Source: Billgrantia antri (GTDB lineage Bacteria > Pseudomonadota > Gammaproteobacteria > Pseudomonadales > Halomonadaceae). Taken from it: a stretch of DNA of 64,000 nucleotides. Both the position numbers and the translations under genes were made by a program. The stretch covers positions 1 to 64,000 of the forward strand of contig NZ_JAHYCA010000010.1 in assembly GCF_019430905.1 (NCBI RefSeq), written 5' to 3'. Shown piece after piece: positions 20,327 to 28,345 of this stretch (position 1 is the stretch's first letter; the number at the start of each line of letters is the position of its first letter). Below the pieces are notes generated by a model. The model was not told the DNA's origin, did no database searches, and worked only from the letters and a program-made list of their open reading frames with translations.

Positions 20327-22627
20327 GGCCTTCACGCGCTTGAGGAATTCCGTGCCGTTCATTTCGGGCATGCGCTGGTCGCTGATCACCAGCACTACCT
20401 CTTGGGTGGCCAACAGGTCGAAGGCGTCCCGCGCGCTGCCGGCGGTCAGGATATGATAGCCGTCGCGGCGTAGGGTGCGCTTCAGCGCCTGCAGGACATT
20501 GGGTTCGTCATCGACCATCAGGATCGTCGGGGCGATGACGCCATGGTCGTCGGGGCGCAGGTCCTTCGTCGCGGCATGGTGGTCCTGGAGAAACGGGAGA
20601 AGCTCCTCGAAGGGCATGGGGCGAGCGAAGTAGAAGCCTTGGAAGAGATCGCACAGGTGCTTGCTGAGATAGGCATAGTGCGCCTGCGTCTCGACGCCCT
20701 CGGCGACCACCTTGAGCTGCAGTTGGTTGGCCATGGCGATGATGCCCTGCACGATGGCGGCATCGCGATGATCGCTGATCACCTCGCTAATGAAGGAGCG
20801 GTCGATCTTTATCTTGTCGATGGGCAGGTGCTTCAGGTAGCTCAGGCTGGAAAAGCCGGTACCGAAGTCGTCGATGGCCACGGCGATTCCATGACGGCGC
20901 AACGTCGTCAGGGTCTCGATGGCCTTGTCGGTGCCCTCCATCAGGATGTTTTCGGTCAGCTCCAATTCCAGCAGTGCCGGAGGCAGACCGACCTCTTCCA
21001 AGATTTTCAGGATGCCCTCGGCAAAGCCGCTGCGGTGGAACTGCATCGGCGAAATGTTGACCGCCATCGGATACTTGCCGATACCGTGGTCGTTGAGGCG
21101 GCGATTGTCGCGGCAGGCCGTACGAACCACCCATTCGTTGATGGCGATGATCTGTCCGGTGTCCTCGGCCAGCCCGATGAATTCGGCCGGCGGTATGAAG
21201 CCACGCTGGGGGTGGCGCCAGCGTATCAATGCCTCGCACCCTACGATGCGGCCGCTGGTACCGTGGATCTGTGGCTGATAGTGCAGCTCGAACTGCTGCT
21301 CGTCGATGGCGCGCTGCAGTGCGCTGCGCAGCTCCACGCGCTGGCTGACCCGGGTGTTGAGTTCTAGCGAAAACCAGTCATAGGTGTTGCGGCCCCGTCG
21401 CTTCGCCTGGTACATGGCGAGGTCGGCCTGCTGGATCATCCGGGCGGGCGGACCCTCGCCGTCGTACACGGCGATGCCGATGCTGGCGGTGAAGTGCACC
21501 TCATGCTCGCCTAAGTGATAGGGACTGGCAATGGTCGTCAACAGGCGCTCGGCGACGCCTGCCACGTCGTCCGGCTCGGGCAGCAGCACGACGAAGGCAT
21601 CGCCGCCGAGGCGTGCCACGGTGTCGCTACGGCGCACCTGCTGAACCAACCTGGCGGCGACTTCGACGAGCACGCGATCGCCCAGCTCATGGCCGAGGCT
21701 GTCGTTGATCGACTGGAAATCGTCCAGGTCGATATAGAGCAGGGCGGTGCGGCGAGTGTGCCCCGGCGGAAGGAAGCAGCTCTGCTGCAGGCGTCTCTCC
21801 AGCAGTGAGCGGTTGGCCAGGCCGGTCAGGGCATCGTGGTCGGCATGGTAGGCGAGCCGTGACTCGTACTCCCTCTGGGTCGAGATATCGTTGAGGATGC
21901 CGATGAAATGGGTGACGTCCTGATTCTCGTCGAGTACCGGCGAAATGTGCAGGTCGTTCCAGAAGGGGGTGCCGTCCTTGCGGTAATTGCACAGGGTAAC
22001 GTGGATGTCGCGCTGTGCCTCGAGCTCGTCGCGGATATGCTGACGGGCGCAGGGATCGGGTTGCTCACCCTGAAGGAAACGGCAGTTGCGTCCCAGGACC
22101 TCGTCGCGGGAGTACCCGGTGATACGCTCGAAGGCGGCATTGACGTAGACGATGGGCTGGTCGGGCGCGAGCGCATCGGCGATGACCACGCCGTTGACGC
22201 TGGACTCGATGCTGCGCTCGAGAATCCTCAGCCGGTTGTCGGCTCGCTTGCGCTGGCCGATGTCCTGGAAGTAGATCGCCAGGCCCTCGTCGGAAGGGTA
22301 GGCGTGAACTTCCAGCCACAGGTCGAGTTCGTCGTAGTACGCCTCGAAGGCGACCGACACCGACTCGGACATCGCCCGGCGGTACTCCTCTTCGAATCGG
22401 GTGCCCTGCGCCCCGGGGAAGGCGTCCCAGAGCACCTGGTCGAGGAGTTCCCCCTCGGTTTTCCCGATGATGCGCTCCGCCGCCGGATTGAGATATGTGA
22501 ACCGCCACTCTCGGTCCAGCATGAGAAAGCCGTCGGTGATACTGTCGAGCAGCCCGGTCAGACGCGCCTCGAGATACGCCACTCTCTGTCGACAGCGATC
22601 CAACAGATCCTGCTGGAAGTCACTCAT
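20195..22627 (-). CDS. PAS-PAS-GGDEF-EAL c-di-GMP protein with a frameshifted C-terminal receiver domain
   Basis: As read, 810 residues: two PAS domains (about 20-130 and 135-255), a GGDEF domain (about 262-425) whose signature is GGDAF, an EAL domain (about 440-690) and the first half of a receiver domain (from about 705; MVDDEPN and VLVISDQRMPEMNG). The EAL motif set is complete (EALIRW, ELTENIL, IDDFGTGFSSL, VAEGVET), so c-di-GMP phosphodiesterase activity is expected while the cyclase site looks inactive. After VKAL the frame is lost: the last 40 or so residues are unrelated low-complexity sequence and the receiver lysine is missing. The restored gene would end at 20106. ATG 22627 overlaps the upstream response-regulator gene by 8 bases. 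Confidence 0.85.
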   Translation of the reverse strand: MSDFQQDLLDRCRQRVAYLEARLTGLLDSITDGFLMLDREWRFTYLNPAAERIIGKTEGELLDQVLWDAFPGAQGTRFEEEYRRAMSESVSVAFEAYYDELDLWLEVHAYPSDEGLAIYFQDIGQRKRADNRLRILERSIESSVNGVVIADALAPDQPIVYVNAAFERITGYSRDEVLGRNCRFLQGEQPDPCARQHIRDELEAQRDIHVTLCNYRKDGTPFWNDLHISPVLDENQDVTHFIGILNDISTQREYESRLAYHADHDALTGLANRSLLERRLQQSCFLPPGHTRRTALLYIDLDDFQSINDSLGHELGDRVLVEVAARLVQQVRRSDTVARLGGDAFVVLLPEPDDVAGVAERLLTTIASPYHLGEHEVHFTASIGIAVYDGEGPPARMIQQADLAMYQAKRRGRNTYDWFSLELNTRVSQRVELRSALQRAIDEQQFELHYQPQIHGTSGRIVGCEALIRWRHPQRGFIPPAEFIGLAEDTGQIIAINEWVVRTACRDNRRLNDHGIGKYPMAVNISPMQFHRSGFAEGILKILEEVGLPPALLELELTENILMEGTDKAIETLTTLRRHGIAVAIDDFGTGFSSLSYLKHLPIDKIKIDRSFISEVISDHRDAAIVQGIIAMANQLQLKVVAEGVETQAHYAYLSKHLCDLFQGFYFARPMPFEELLPFLQDHHAATKDLRPDDHGVIAPTILMVDDEPNVLQALKRTLRRDGYHILTAGSARDAFDLLATQEVVLVISDQRMPEMNGTEFLKRVKALSTRKPCKSSCRAIPTSRPSPRPSTREESTSSSPSPGTTTSCA

Positions 22628-23951
22628 CGGCTTCTTCCTCCCGGTAGACCAGCAGGGTGTAGCGCGTATTCTCGGCGTCCTCGAGCCGGATCAGCTTGTC
22701 GATCAGGTGTGTATCGAGCCGCTTGCCTTCGTGCAGCAGCATGCCGCTGGTGGAGTGAATATCCTCGGCCAGGACCATGCCGGGCTCGAGCTTGCGCGTT
22801 TCCAGGGCCAGCACCGGCCGACCTTGACTTTCGAGGTCCGGCGCCTTGTCGCGGCACAGCGTGACGAAAGCCTGGCACAGGCTCGGGTCATAGACGCGTC
22901 CGGCAAACTTTTGTAGCAGCTCCAGCGCCTGGGGGCGCATGACCTGGCGCGGCAGGATCATGCCGCGCTGCAGCTCGATGAAATCGACGGCGAGCCCGAG
23001 CAGGCGGGAACCAAGGGGAATGGCCTCGCCCTTGAGACGGTCGGGAAATCCGCTGCCGTTCCAGCGTTCACGGTGGTGACGGATGATTTTTGCCGCTCCC
23101 TCCATGTGCTCCAGCGCCATCAGCAGGTTTTCGCCTGTGGCCGGATAAAGACGGTAACTCTCGCGTTGCTGAACCGAGAGCCGTTCGGCGGGCGTGGCGA
23201 GCAGGCGGTCGTTCCAGGCCAGCTTGCCCAGGTTGTAGAGGGCAGCCGCCAACTGCAGGTCATGCTGCTGTGCTTCGTCGAGACCAAGCTCCTTGGCGAA
23301 GGCCTGGACCAGGACGCCAACCTTGGCATTGGTCTGGAAGCGTGGCGGAAGGCGCTGGTTGATCAGCGACGAGAAGACTTTGGTGGCCGTCACGTAGCTC
23401 TTGCGCAGTTCGCGGAAGGCGACCTCCAGCATGTCGGCAGTCTGCTTGAGCTCTTGAGTGCGCGCCTCGACACGCTGTTCCAGCGAGGCGTTGAGCTCGG
23501 CGAGCTCCCGGTTCTGATCCTGCGTCAGCGCTTCGAGGCGCTTCTGTTCGCGTTCAGTATGTTGATACTGGAGTGCCTGGCGCAGGGTGAGGCGCAGCCC
23601 TTCGTCGTCCCAGGGTTTGGACAGGTAGCCGTAGATGCGGCCCTCATTGATGGCGCGGTCGGTGGCGGCCAGGTCGCACTGACCGGTCAGCAGCAGACGC
23701 AGACACTCCGGCCACTGCTGCTGTACGCGGGACAGCAGTTCGACCCCATCCATGCCCGGCATCATGGCGTCGCTAAGCACCAGGTCGATAGGCTCGCGTT
23801 CGAGTATCGCCAGGGCCGCATGGCCATCCCCGGCGGTATGAAGGACGTATCCCTCATGACGCAGCATGCGTGACAAGGCGGAGAGCACGTTGGGTTCGTC
23901 GTCGACCAGTAGCACACTGGCGGGTACGGCTTGTTGTGCCACGTCTTCCAT
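22620..23951 (-). CDS. Response regulator with a degenerate HD-GYP domain
   Basis: A 443-residue protein. Residues about 12-125 are a receiver domain (LLVDDEPN, DLVLSDAMMPGMDG with the phospho-acceptor Asp, LSKPWDD with the Lys). About 130-180 is a coiled coil (NRELAELNASLEQRVEARTQELKQ). About 185-380 corresponds to an HD-GYP domain. The catalytic HD pair is replaced: where active members read HDIGK this protein reads YNLGK, and GYP is GFP in HHRERWNGSGFPDRLKGEAIP. It is therefore probably a c-di-GMP-binding or signalling protein rather than a phosphodiesterase. ATG 23951 follows GGGAGG by six bases. It is the first gene of a two-gene unit with the PAS-GGDEF-EAL protein. Confidence 0.85.
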   Translation of the reverse strand: MEDVAQQAVPASVLLVDDEPNVLSALSRMLRHEGYVLHTAGDGHAALAILEREPIDLVLSDAMMPGMDGVELLSRVQQQWPECLRLLLTGQCDLAATDRAINEGRIYGYLSKPWDDEGLRLTLRQALQYQHTEREQKRLEALTQDQNRELAELNASLEQRVEARTQELKQTADMLEVAFRELRKSYVTATKVFSSLINQRLPPRFQTNAKVGVLVQAFAKELGLDEAQQHDLQLAAALYNLGKLAWNDRLLATPAERLSVQQRESYRLYPATGENLLMALEHMEGAAKIIRHHRERWNGSGFPDRLKGEAIPLGSRLLGLAVDFIELQRGMILPRQVMRPQALELLQKFAGRVYDPSLCQAFVTLCRDKAPDLESQGRPVLALETRKLEPGMVLAEDIHSTSGMLLHEGKRLDTHLIDKLIRLEDAENTRYTLLVYREEEADE

Positions 23952-24047
23952 GCGGCTTCCTCCCTTCTTGCCGGTGATGCGATGTACCGAAGCGCTCTTG
24001 ACGGGATTATCGGCAGAGAGGAAGGAAGCTTGAGCGTAGCGGGTGCA

Positions 24048-24533
24048 TTATTCCGCCAGATGGGCCAGCACCGTATCGACGCTGCTCTTGTCGACCACGC
24101 CGCGCTCGGTGTCGATACCCACGTAGGTCACCACGCCATCCTCGGCGATCAGCGCGAAGCGCAGGCTGCGAGTCCCCATACAGGCACCGCTGGCGTCCTT
24201 CTCCATGCCCAGGGCGCGGGTCAGTTCGGCGTTGCCGTCGGCTAGCATCCAGATCGCCTCGGCGTTCTGGTCCTTTTGCCAGGCGCGCATGACGAAGGCG
24301 TCGTTGACCGCCATGCAGGCCAGGGTATCGGCCTTCTCCAATACCTTGTCGGCCTTGATCACGAACCCGGGCATGTGGGTGTTGGAACAGCCCGGGGTGA
24401 AGGCGCCGGGAACGCCGAACAGTACCACGCGCTTGCCGGCAAAGAGCTCGCCGGTCGAGATGTCCTCTGGGCCGTCGGGGCCGTTGGTCTTGAGGGTGAC
24501 GTCGGGAATCTTGTCGCCTACGGAAATGGGCAT
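24048..24533 (-). CDS. Peroxiredoxin, Prx5 type
   Basis: A 161-residue thiol peroxidase reducing hydrogen peroxide and alkyl hydroperoxides in the cytoplasm. The peroxidatic site is PGAFTPGCSNTHMPGF (Cys near residue 49) with the conserved Thr, and SLRFALIAEDGVV near 125 carries the conserved Arg. Length fits the Prx5 subfamily, which is usually glutathione- or glutaredoxin-dependent. Further cysteines (ACMAVND, GACMGT) could be resolving residues. The start is ATG 24533, four bases after AGGAGG; the frame open to 24566 lacks a ribosome site. It is a single gene, upstream of which a GFA gene is read in the same direction. Confidence 0.9.
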   Translation of the reverse strand: MPISVGDKIPDVTLKTNGPDGPEDISTGELFAGKRVVLFGVPGAFTPGCSNTHMPGFVIKADKVLEKADTLACMAVNDAFVMRAWQKDQNAEAIWMLADGNAELTRALGMEKDASGACMGTRSLRFALIAEDGVVTYVGIDTERGVVDKSSVDTVLAHLAE

Positions 24534-24612
24534 GGGCCCTCCTGATGCTGTCTTCGATGGGGACACTGTAGTGCATTTTGACGGCTGGGGACGTTGCCAA
24601 TTGTCACGGCGA

Positions 24613-25035
24613 TCAGCTGCCCTGGTAGGCGTCGAAGACTTCCTGGCCGGTCATGTCGTGGGTCTCGTTGGCGAAGCGGTAGTACTCCGGCTTCTGGTCG
24701 ATGAAGATTTGGCTGTCGAAGTGCCACGCTTCGCCGCCGTCGACCAGCCCCACCGGAATGGCGTAGTGGTTTCCGGTCTTGAGGCGGTAGAAGAGGTGGG
24801 TGCCACAGCGCCGGCAGAAGCCGCGTTCGGCCCACTCCGACGAGGCATAGACCGTGATGTTGTCCTCGCCTTCGATCTCGACGTCGCTGACCGACTCCAG
24901 TGCCAGCAGCGGGCCACCGCCCCAGGTGCGACACATGTCGCAGTGGCAGGCGCCGACGTTCTGCTTGTTGACCGCCACGGCGACTTTTACCGCGCCGCAC
25001 AGGCAGCTGCCGCGTGCATTCATTCCGTCTTTCAT
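24613..25035 (-). CDS. GFA/CENP-V family zinc protein
   Basis: A 140-residue protein of the glutathione-dependent formaldehyde-activating family, with the full zinc-ligand set: SCLCG at residues 10-14, CHCDMC near 34-39 and CRRCG near 78-82. Despite the family name, few members act on S-hydroxymethylglutathione, so the substrate is open. ATG 25035 is chosen because GGAGGG stands six bases upstream; the frame runs to an ATG at 25071 but that start lacks a ribosome site. The second GFA gene of the window, in the integron array, is only distantly similar and lacks the first cysteine. Confidence 0.85.
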   Translation of the reverse strand: MKDGMNARGSCLCGAVKVAVAVNKQNVGACHCDMCRTWGGGPLLALESVSDVEIEGEDNITVYASSEWAERGFCRRCGTHLFYRLKTGNHYAIPVGLVDGGEAWHFDSQIFIDQKPEYYRFANETHDMTGQEVFDAYQGS

Positions 25036-25138
25036 GAACTTCCCTCCGTCGAGCATGGGATTGATCTTCATGGCGAAGGATAGCCTTCGCCGGAAAGGTT
25101 CGCAGCCTCATGGCGCCCGAATATGAGCGCCGCGCCCA

Positions 25139-26254
25139 TCAAGTCGGCGAGCCGGGGTCATCCGAGATGAAAGCTTGTTGGTGGAAAGCGGCCGCTGCCT
25201 TGGCTTCGGCAACGCCGATGAGTCCGGGGGTGGGGGCTTCTTCCCCAGCCAATACTGCCAGCACCGTTCTTACGCCGCGAGACAGTGAGAGCAAGTGATA
25301 TCCGCCTTCCAGGACGAAGACCAGCCGTCCGCCGCAATGTTGATGAGCCAGCGTCTGCAGCATGCGCGTCATGACGGCAAAGCCCTCATAGGAGACGTTG
25401 AGCGCCAGGTCGAATGGATGAGGGTCGAAGCCGGCCGAGACCAGAATCAGGTCCGGCTGGAACCAGTTCGCCGCGGGGATCAGGATCTCCTCGAAGGCCT
25501 TGAGGTAGGCCTGGTCGCCGGCGCCTGCCGGCATGGGCACATTTACGGTGGTGCCTTCACCGAGGCCCACGCCGACATCCTCGAGGTTGCCGGTGCCGGG
25601 GTAGAAGGGCGAGGCGCGGTGGATGTCGAAGAGCATCACGTTGGGGTCGGCCCAGAAGATGTCCTGGGTGCCGTTGGCGTGATGGGCGTCCCAGTCCACG
25701 ATCATTACGCGTTCGCAGCCGAGCTCGGCCCTGGCATGGGCCGCAGCCACCGCCACGTTGTTGTATAGGCAGAAGCCACGGGCACGGACGGGTTCGGCGT
25801 GATGGCCGGGTGGCCGCACCAGGGCAAAGGCGCTTTCCGAGCGGCCGGCCATCACCGCTTCGACGGCGGCGAGAGTGGTACCGGCGGCCACTTCGGCGGC
25901 TTCGACGCTACCGGGAGAGACGGCGGTGGTATCGACATCGAGCCAGGCGTTCTGTCCACGTAAATCATACACGTGGTCCAGGTAGGAGCTGGTATGGACG
26001 CGCCCCAACTGCTCGCGTGTGGCTGCCTTCCCGGTTTCGAAGGCAACGCCGGCAACCGGTTCGAGTTGGAGCAACTGGTGTATGGCGCTCAGTCGCCCGG
26101 CATGTTCCGGATAGACCCAGGGCACCTTGAGTGCCGATAGCAGTTCGCGCACACGGCGGTCCATGCGACCGGGCAGGAAGGGCGCTTCGGAATCGGGCTG
26201 GTGGGACAGGGTGCGCTCGTCATAGAAGGCGATCACGCTATTGGGCTCGGCCAC
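25139..26254 (-). CDS. Histone-deacetylase-family protein (AcuC/acetylpolyamine amidohydrolase-like)
   Basis: A 371-residue zinc-dependent deacylase fold. Active-site signatures are VRPPGHHAEP (tandem catalytic His, about 150), VDWDAHHANGTQD (Asp/His zinc ligands, about 188), SAGFDPHPFDL (third ligand, about 270) and LEGGYHL (about 325). Bacterial members deacetylate small molecules such as polyamines or proteins such as acetyl-CoA synthetase, and the sequence does not decide which. GTG 26254 is preferred over TTG 26260 because AGGAG is six bases before it. It lies 54 bases downstream of a LysR gene on the same strand and may be cotranscribed with it. Confidence 0.88.
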   Translation of the reverse strand: MAEPNSVIAFYDERTLSHQPDSEAPFLPGRMDRRVRELLSALKVPWVYPEHAGRLSAIHQLLQLEPVAGVAFETGKAATREQLGRVHTSSYLDHVYDLRGQNAWLDVDTTAVSPGSVEAAEVAAGTTLAAVEAVMAGRSESAFALVRPPGHHAEPVRARGFCLYNNVAVAAAHARAELGCERVMIVDWDAHHANGTQDIFWADPNVMLFDIHRASPFYPGTGNLEDVGVGLGEGTTVNVPMPAGAGDQAYLKAFEEILIPAANWFQPDLILVSAGFDPHPFDLALNVSYEGFAVMTRMLQTLAHQHCGGRLVFVLEGGYHLLSLSRGVRTVLAVLAGEEAPTPGLIGVAEAKAAAAFHQQAFISDDPGSPT

Positions 26255-26308
26255 GTGCAACTCCTGGGCAGGCTCGGGTTCACCTCCAGCATAGCTGCTG
26301 TAGAGAGC

Positions 26309-27208
26309 CTAGCTGCTCGAATCCAGCGTTGGTTCCCTGATCATATCGCGTAGCGCCGCGGCGGCGGCCGAGAGCGGATGACGGTGGCGCATGACGATGC
26401 CCAGCGGGCGTTCGACGTCGGGTGTCGTCAACGGCCGGTAGTCGATGCCGTCGGTGGCGATCTGGCGGAAGCTCAGCCGCGGCAGCACGCTGATACCCAG
26501 CCCGGCAGCGACCATGCGGCCCACGGTGGCGATCTGGCTGGCGTCGCACAGGATGTCGAGCGGGGCGCCCACCTCGGCCATGATGCGGTCGATGTCCTGG
26601 CGCGAGCTGGAAAGGCGGTTGATGCCGATGAAAGGGTGTCCCGCGAGCTGTGCCCAGCGCACGCTGGGCTGCTCGAGCAGCGGATGGCCGCTGGGGCAGA
26701 CCGCCACGTAGCGATCCACCAGCACCGGTTCGAAGGCCAGCTCCTCGGTGTCGTGGGGAGCCACTGATAGTCCCAGGTCGGCTCGCCCCTCGCGCACCAG
26801 TTGGCTGACTTGCTCGGCCAGCACGTCGTGAAGGCTCAGGTTGATGCGCGGGTAGCGGGCATGAAAGGAGGTGATGATGCCGGGCAGCAGCCCTGCTGCC
26901 AGAGTGGGCAGGGCGGCCACCGTCACCTTGCCGCGCTGCTTGGAGAAGCGTTCCTCGAGATCCTCGAAGGCTTCGGACCAGTCGTTGAGCAGACGTACCG
27001 CCACCGGCAGGAAGGCCTCGCCCTCCGGGGTCAGGCTGAGCTGGCGCGTGACGCGCGAGAACAACGCGCCGCCCACCGTCTCCTCGAGCTTGCGCAGGGC
27101 GATGGAGATCGCCGGCTGGGAGAGATGGATGCGCTCGCTGGCCTCGGCGAGACTGGCCGACTGGGCCACGGCGACGAAGGCGCGCAGCTGCTTGATGCTT
27201 GGATTCAT
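26309..27208 (-). CDS. LysR-family transcriptional regulator
   Basis: A 299-residue regulator of normal LTTR length. The N-terminal winged helix (about 1-62: IKQLRAFVAVAQSASLAEASERIHLSQPAISIALRKLEE) is followed by the effector-binding domain from about 90 (VTVAALPTLAAGLLPGIITSFHARYP). It is divergent from the TAXI-TRAP operon across a 135-base gap whose half next to the LysR gene is strikingly AT-rich, the usual setting for LTTR control of the neighbouring operon and of itself. The inducer is unknown. Confidence 0.9.
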   Translation of the reverse strand: MNPSIKQLRAFVAVAQSASLAEASERIHLSQPAISIALRKLEETVGGALFSRVTRQLSLTPEGEAFLPVAVRLLNDWSEAFEDLEERFSKQRGKVTVAALPTLAAGLLPGIITSFHARYPRINLSLHDVLAEQVSQLVREGRADLGLSVAPHDTEELAFEPVLVDRYVAVCPSGHPLLEQPSVRWAQLAGHPFIGINRLSSSRQDIDRIMAEVGAPLDILCDASQIATVGRMVAAGLGISVLPRLSFRQIATDGIDYRPLTTPDVERPLGIVMRHRHPLSAAAAALRDMIREPTLDSSS

Positions 27209-27343
27209 TTAGAAATTAAAGCACAAGTTAAAAACTATTTAATATACAAAACTTAGGGGGCGCACCATGCTGATCGAATGGGGATTTCCCATGCGTGATA
27301 CGACAACAACAAGCCCGCCAAGCCGGGCCCAAAGGAGCCACTC
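27209..27343. promoter_or_regulatory. Divergent LysR/TRAP promoter region
   Basis: The 135-base gap contains an AT-rich block (about 27206-27255, with TTAAAAACTATTTAATATAC) in an otherwise GC-rich context. This is expected to hold both promoters and a LysR operator. No single T-N11-A dyad stands out enough to name. AAAGGAG near 27331 is the ribosome site of the downstream gene. Confidence 0.4.
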
Positions 27344-28327
27344 ATGAAGCCAATGCCAAAGATGAAGACCCTGTTTGCCGCCATGGCGGCCAGCGCCACC
27401 CTGTTTTCCGCCGCTACCGTACAGGCCCAGGAGCGCCTGCTGATCGGTTCGACCTCCAGCTCGTCTAGCCACTACGGCTATTTCGTCGCCGTCAACCAGA
27501 TCATCAACAGCCAGGTTGAGGGCGTCAGCGCCTCGGTGGCGGAGACCGGCGCCACCGTCGACAACCTGCGCCGCCTGAGCCGCAACCAGGTCGACATGGG
27601 CCTGGTGACCACCAACACCGGCTACCACGCCTATGCGGGGCAGCAGGATTTCGAGGGCCGCCCGGTCGACAGCCGCCTGCTGTGGGTCTATACCGTGGCG
27701 CCCCAGAACGTGGTGATTCGCGAGGACGCCGATGTCTCCTCTCTCGAGGGGCTCGACGGCGTGCGCTTCAACCCGGGCATCACCGGTTCGGCCACCGAGA
27801 GCACCACCGAAGCGGTATTCGAGACCCTGGGCATTGCGCCTGACTACGTGCGCGGCTCGACTACCGACGTGGTCGACTCCATCAAGGACGGCCGCATCAT
27901 GGGCTACGTCAAATCCGGGGTCGGCAACAAGCTCGACGGCTCGACCATGGACATCGCCACCTTCACGCCGGTCGAGGTGCTGTCGCTCTCCGACGAGCAG
28001 GCCGAGACCCTGCGCGCCGAGATGCCCGACCTGGCCGTGGTCGACATTCCCGAAGGCGCGGGCGAGGGCGTCCCGGCCTATACCACCTGGGCCTTCGGCG
28101 TTGCCGTGCACGCCCACCCGGACCTCGACGAGGAGACTGCCTACCAGATCGTCAAGGCGGTGATGGAGAACCCCGAGCCGCAGGCCAATGCCTTCTCGGC
28201 GGTACGTGACGAGGATCTGGCGCAGATGACCCTGGATGTCGGCACCGTGCCGCTGCATGCCGGCGCGGCGCGTTACTTCGAGGAGCAGGGCCTGGAAATT
28301 CCCGACGCCCTGCGGCCCGTCGAGTAA
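27344..28327 (+). CDS. TAXI-family TRAP transporter substrate-binding protein
   Basis: A 327-residue periplasmic protein with a Sec signal peptide cut after VQAQA-type residues (about 1-28). The mature part starts ERLLIGSTSSSSSHYGYFVAVNQII, the TAXI (TRAP-associated extracytoplasmic immunogenic) pattern, with ASVAETGATVDNLRRLSRNQVDMGLVTTNT and NPGITGSATESTTEAV following. It captures a substrate for the fused permease encoded next. TAXI proteins include glutamate/2-oxoglutarate binders, but this substrate is unknown. AAAGGAG precedes ATG 27344, and the permease gene starts 18 bases after the stop. Confidence 0.92.
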   Translation: MKPMPKMKTLFAAMAASATLFSAATVQAQERLLIGSTSSSSSHYGYFVAVNQIINSQVEGVSASVAETGATVDNLRRLSRNQVDMGLVTTNTGYHAYAGQQDFEGRPVDSRLLWVYTVAPQNVVIREDADVSSLEGLDGVRFNPGITGSATESTTEAVFETLGIAPDYVRGSTTDVVDSIKDGRIMGYVKSGVGNKLDGSTMDIATFTPVEVLSLSDEQAETLRAEMPDLAVVDIPEGAGEGVPAYTTWAFGVAVHAHPDLDEETAYQIVKAVMENPEPQANAFSAVRDEDLAQMTLDVGTVPLHAGAARYFEEQGLEIPDALRPVE

Positions 28328-28345
28328 CGCCAGGAGGCGATTGCC

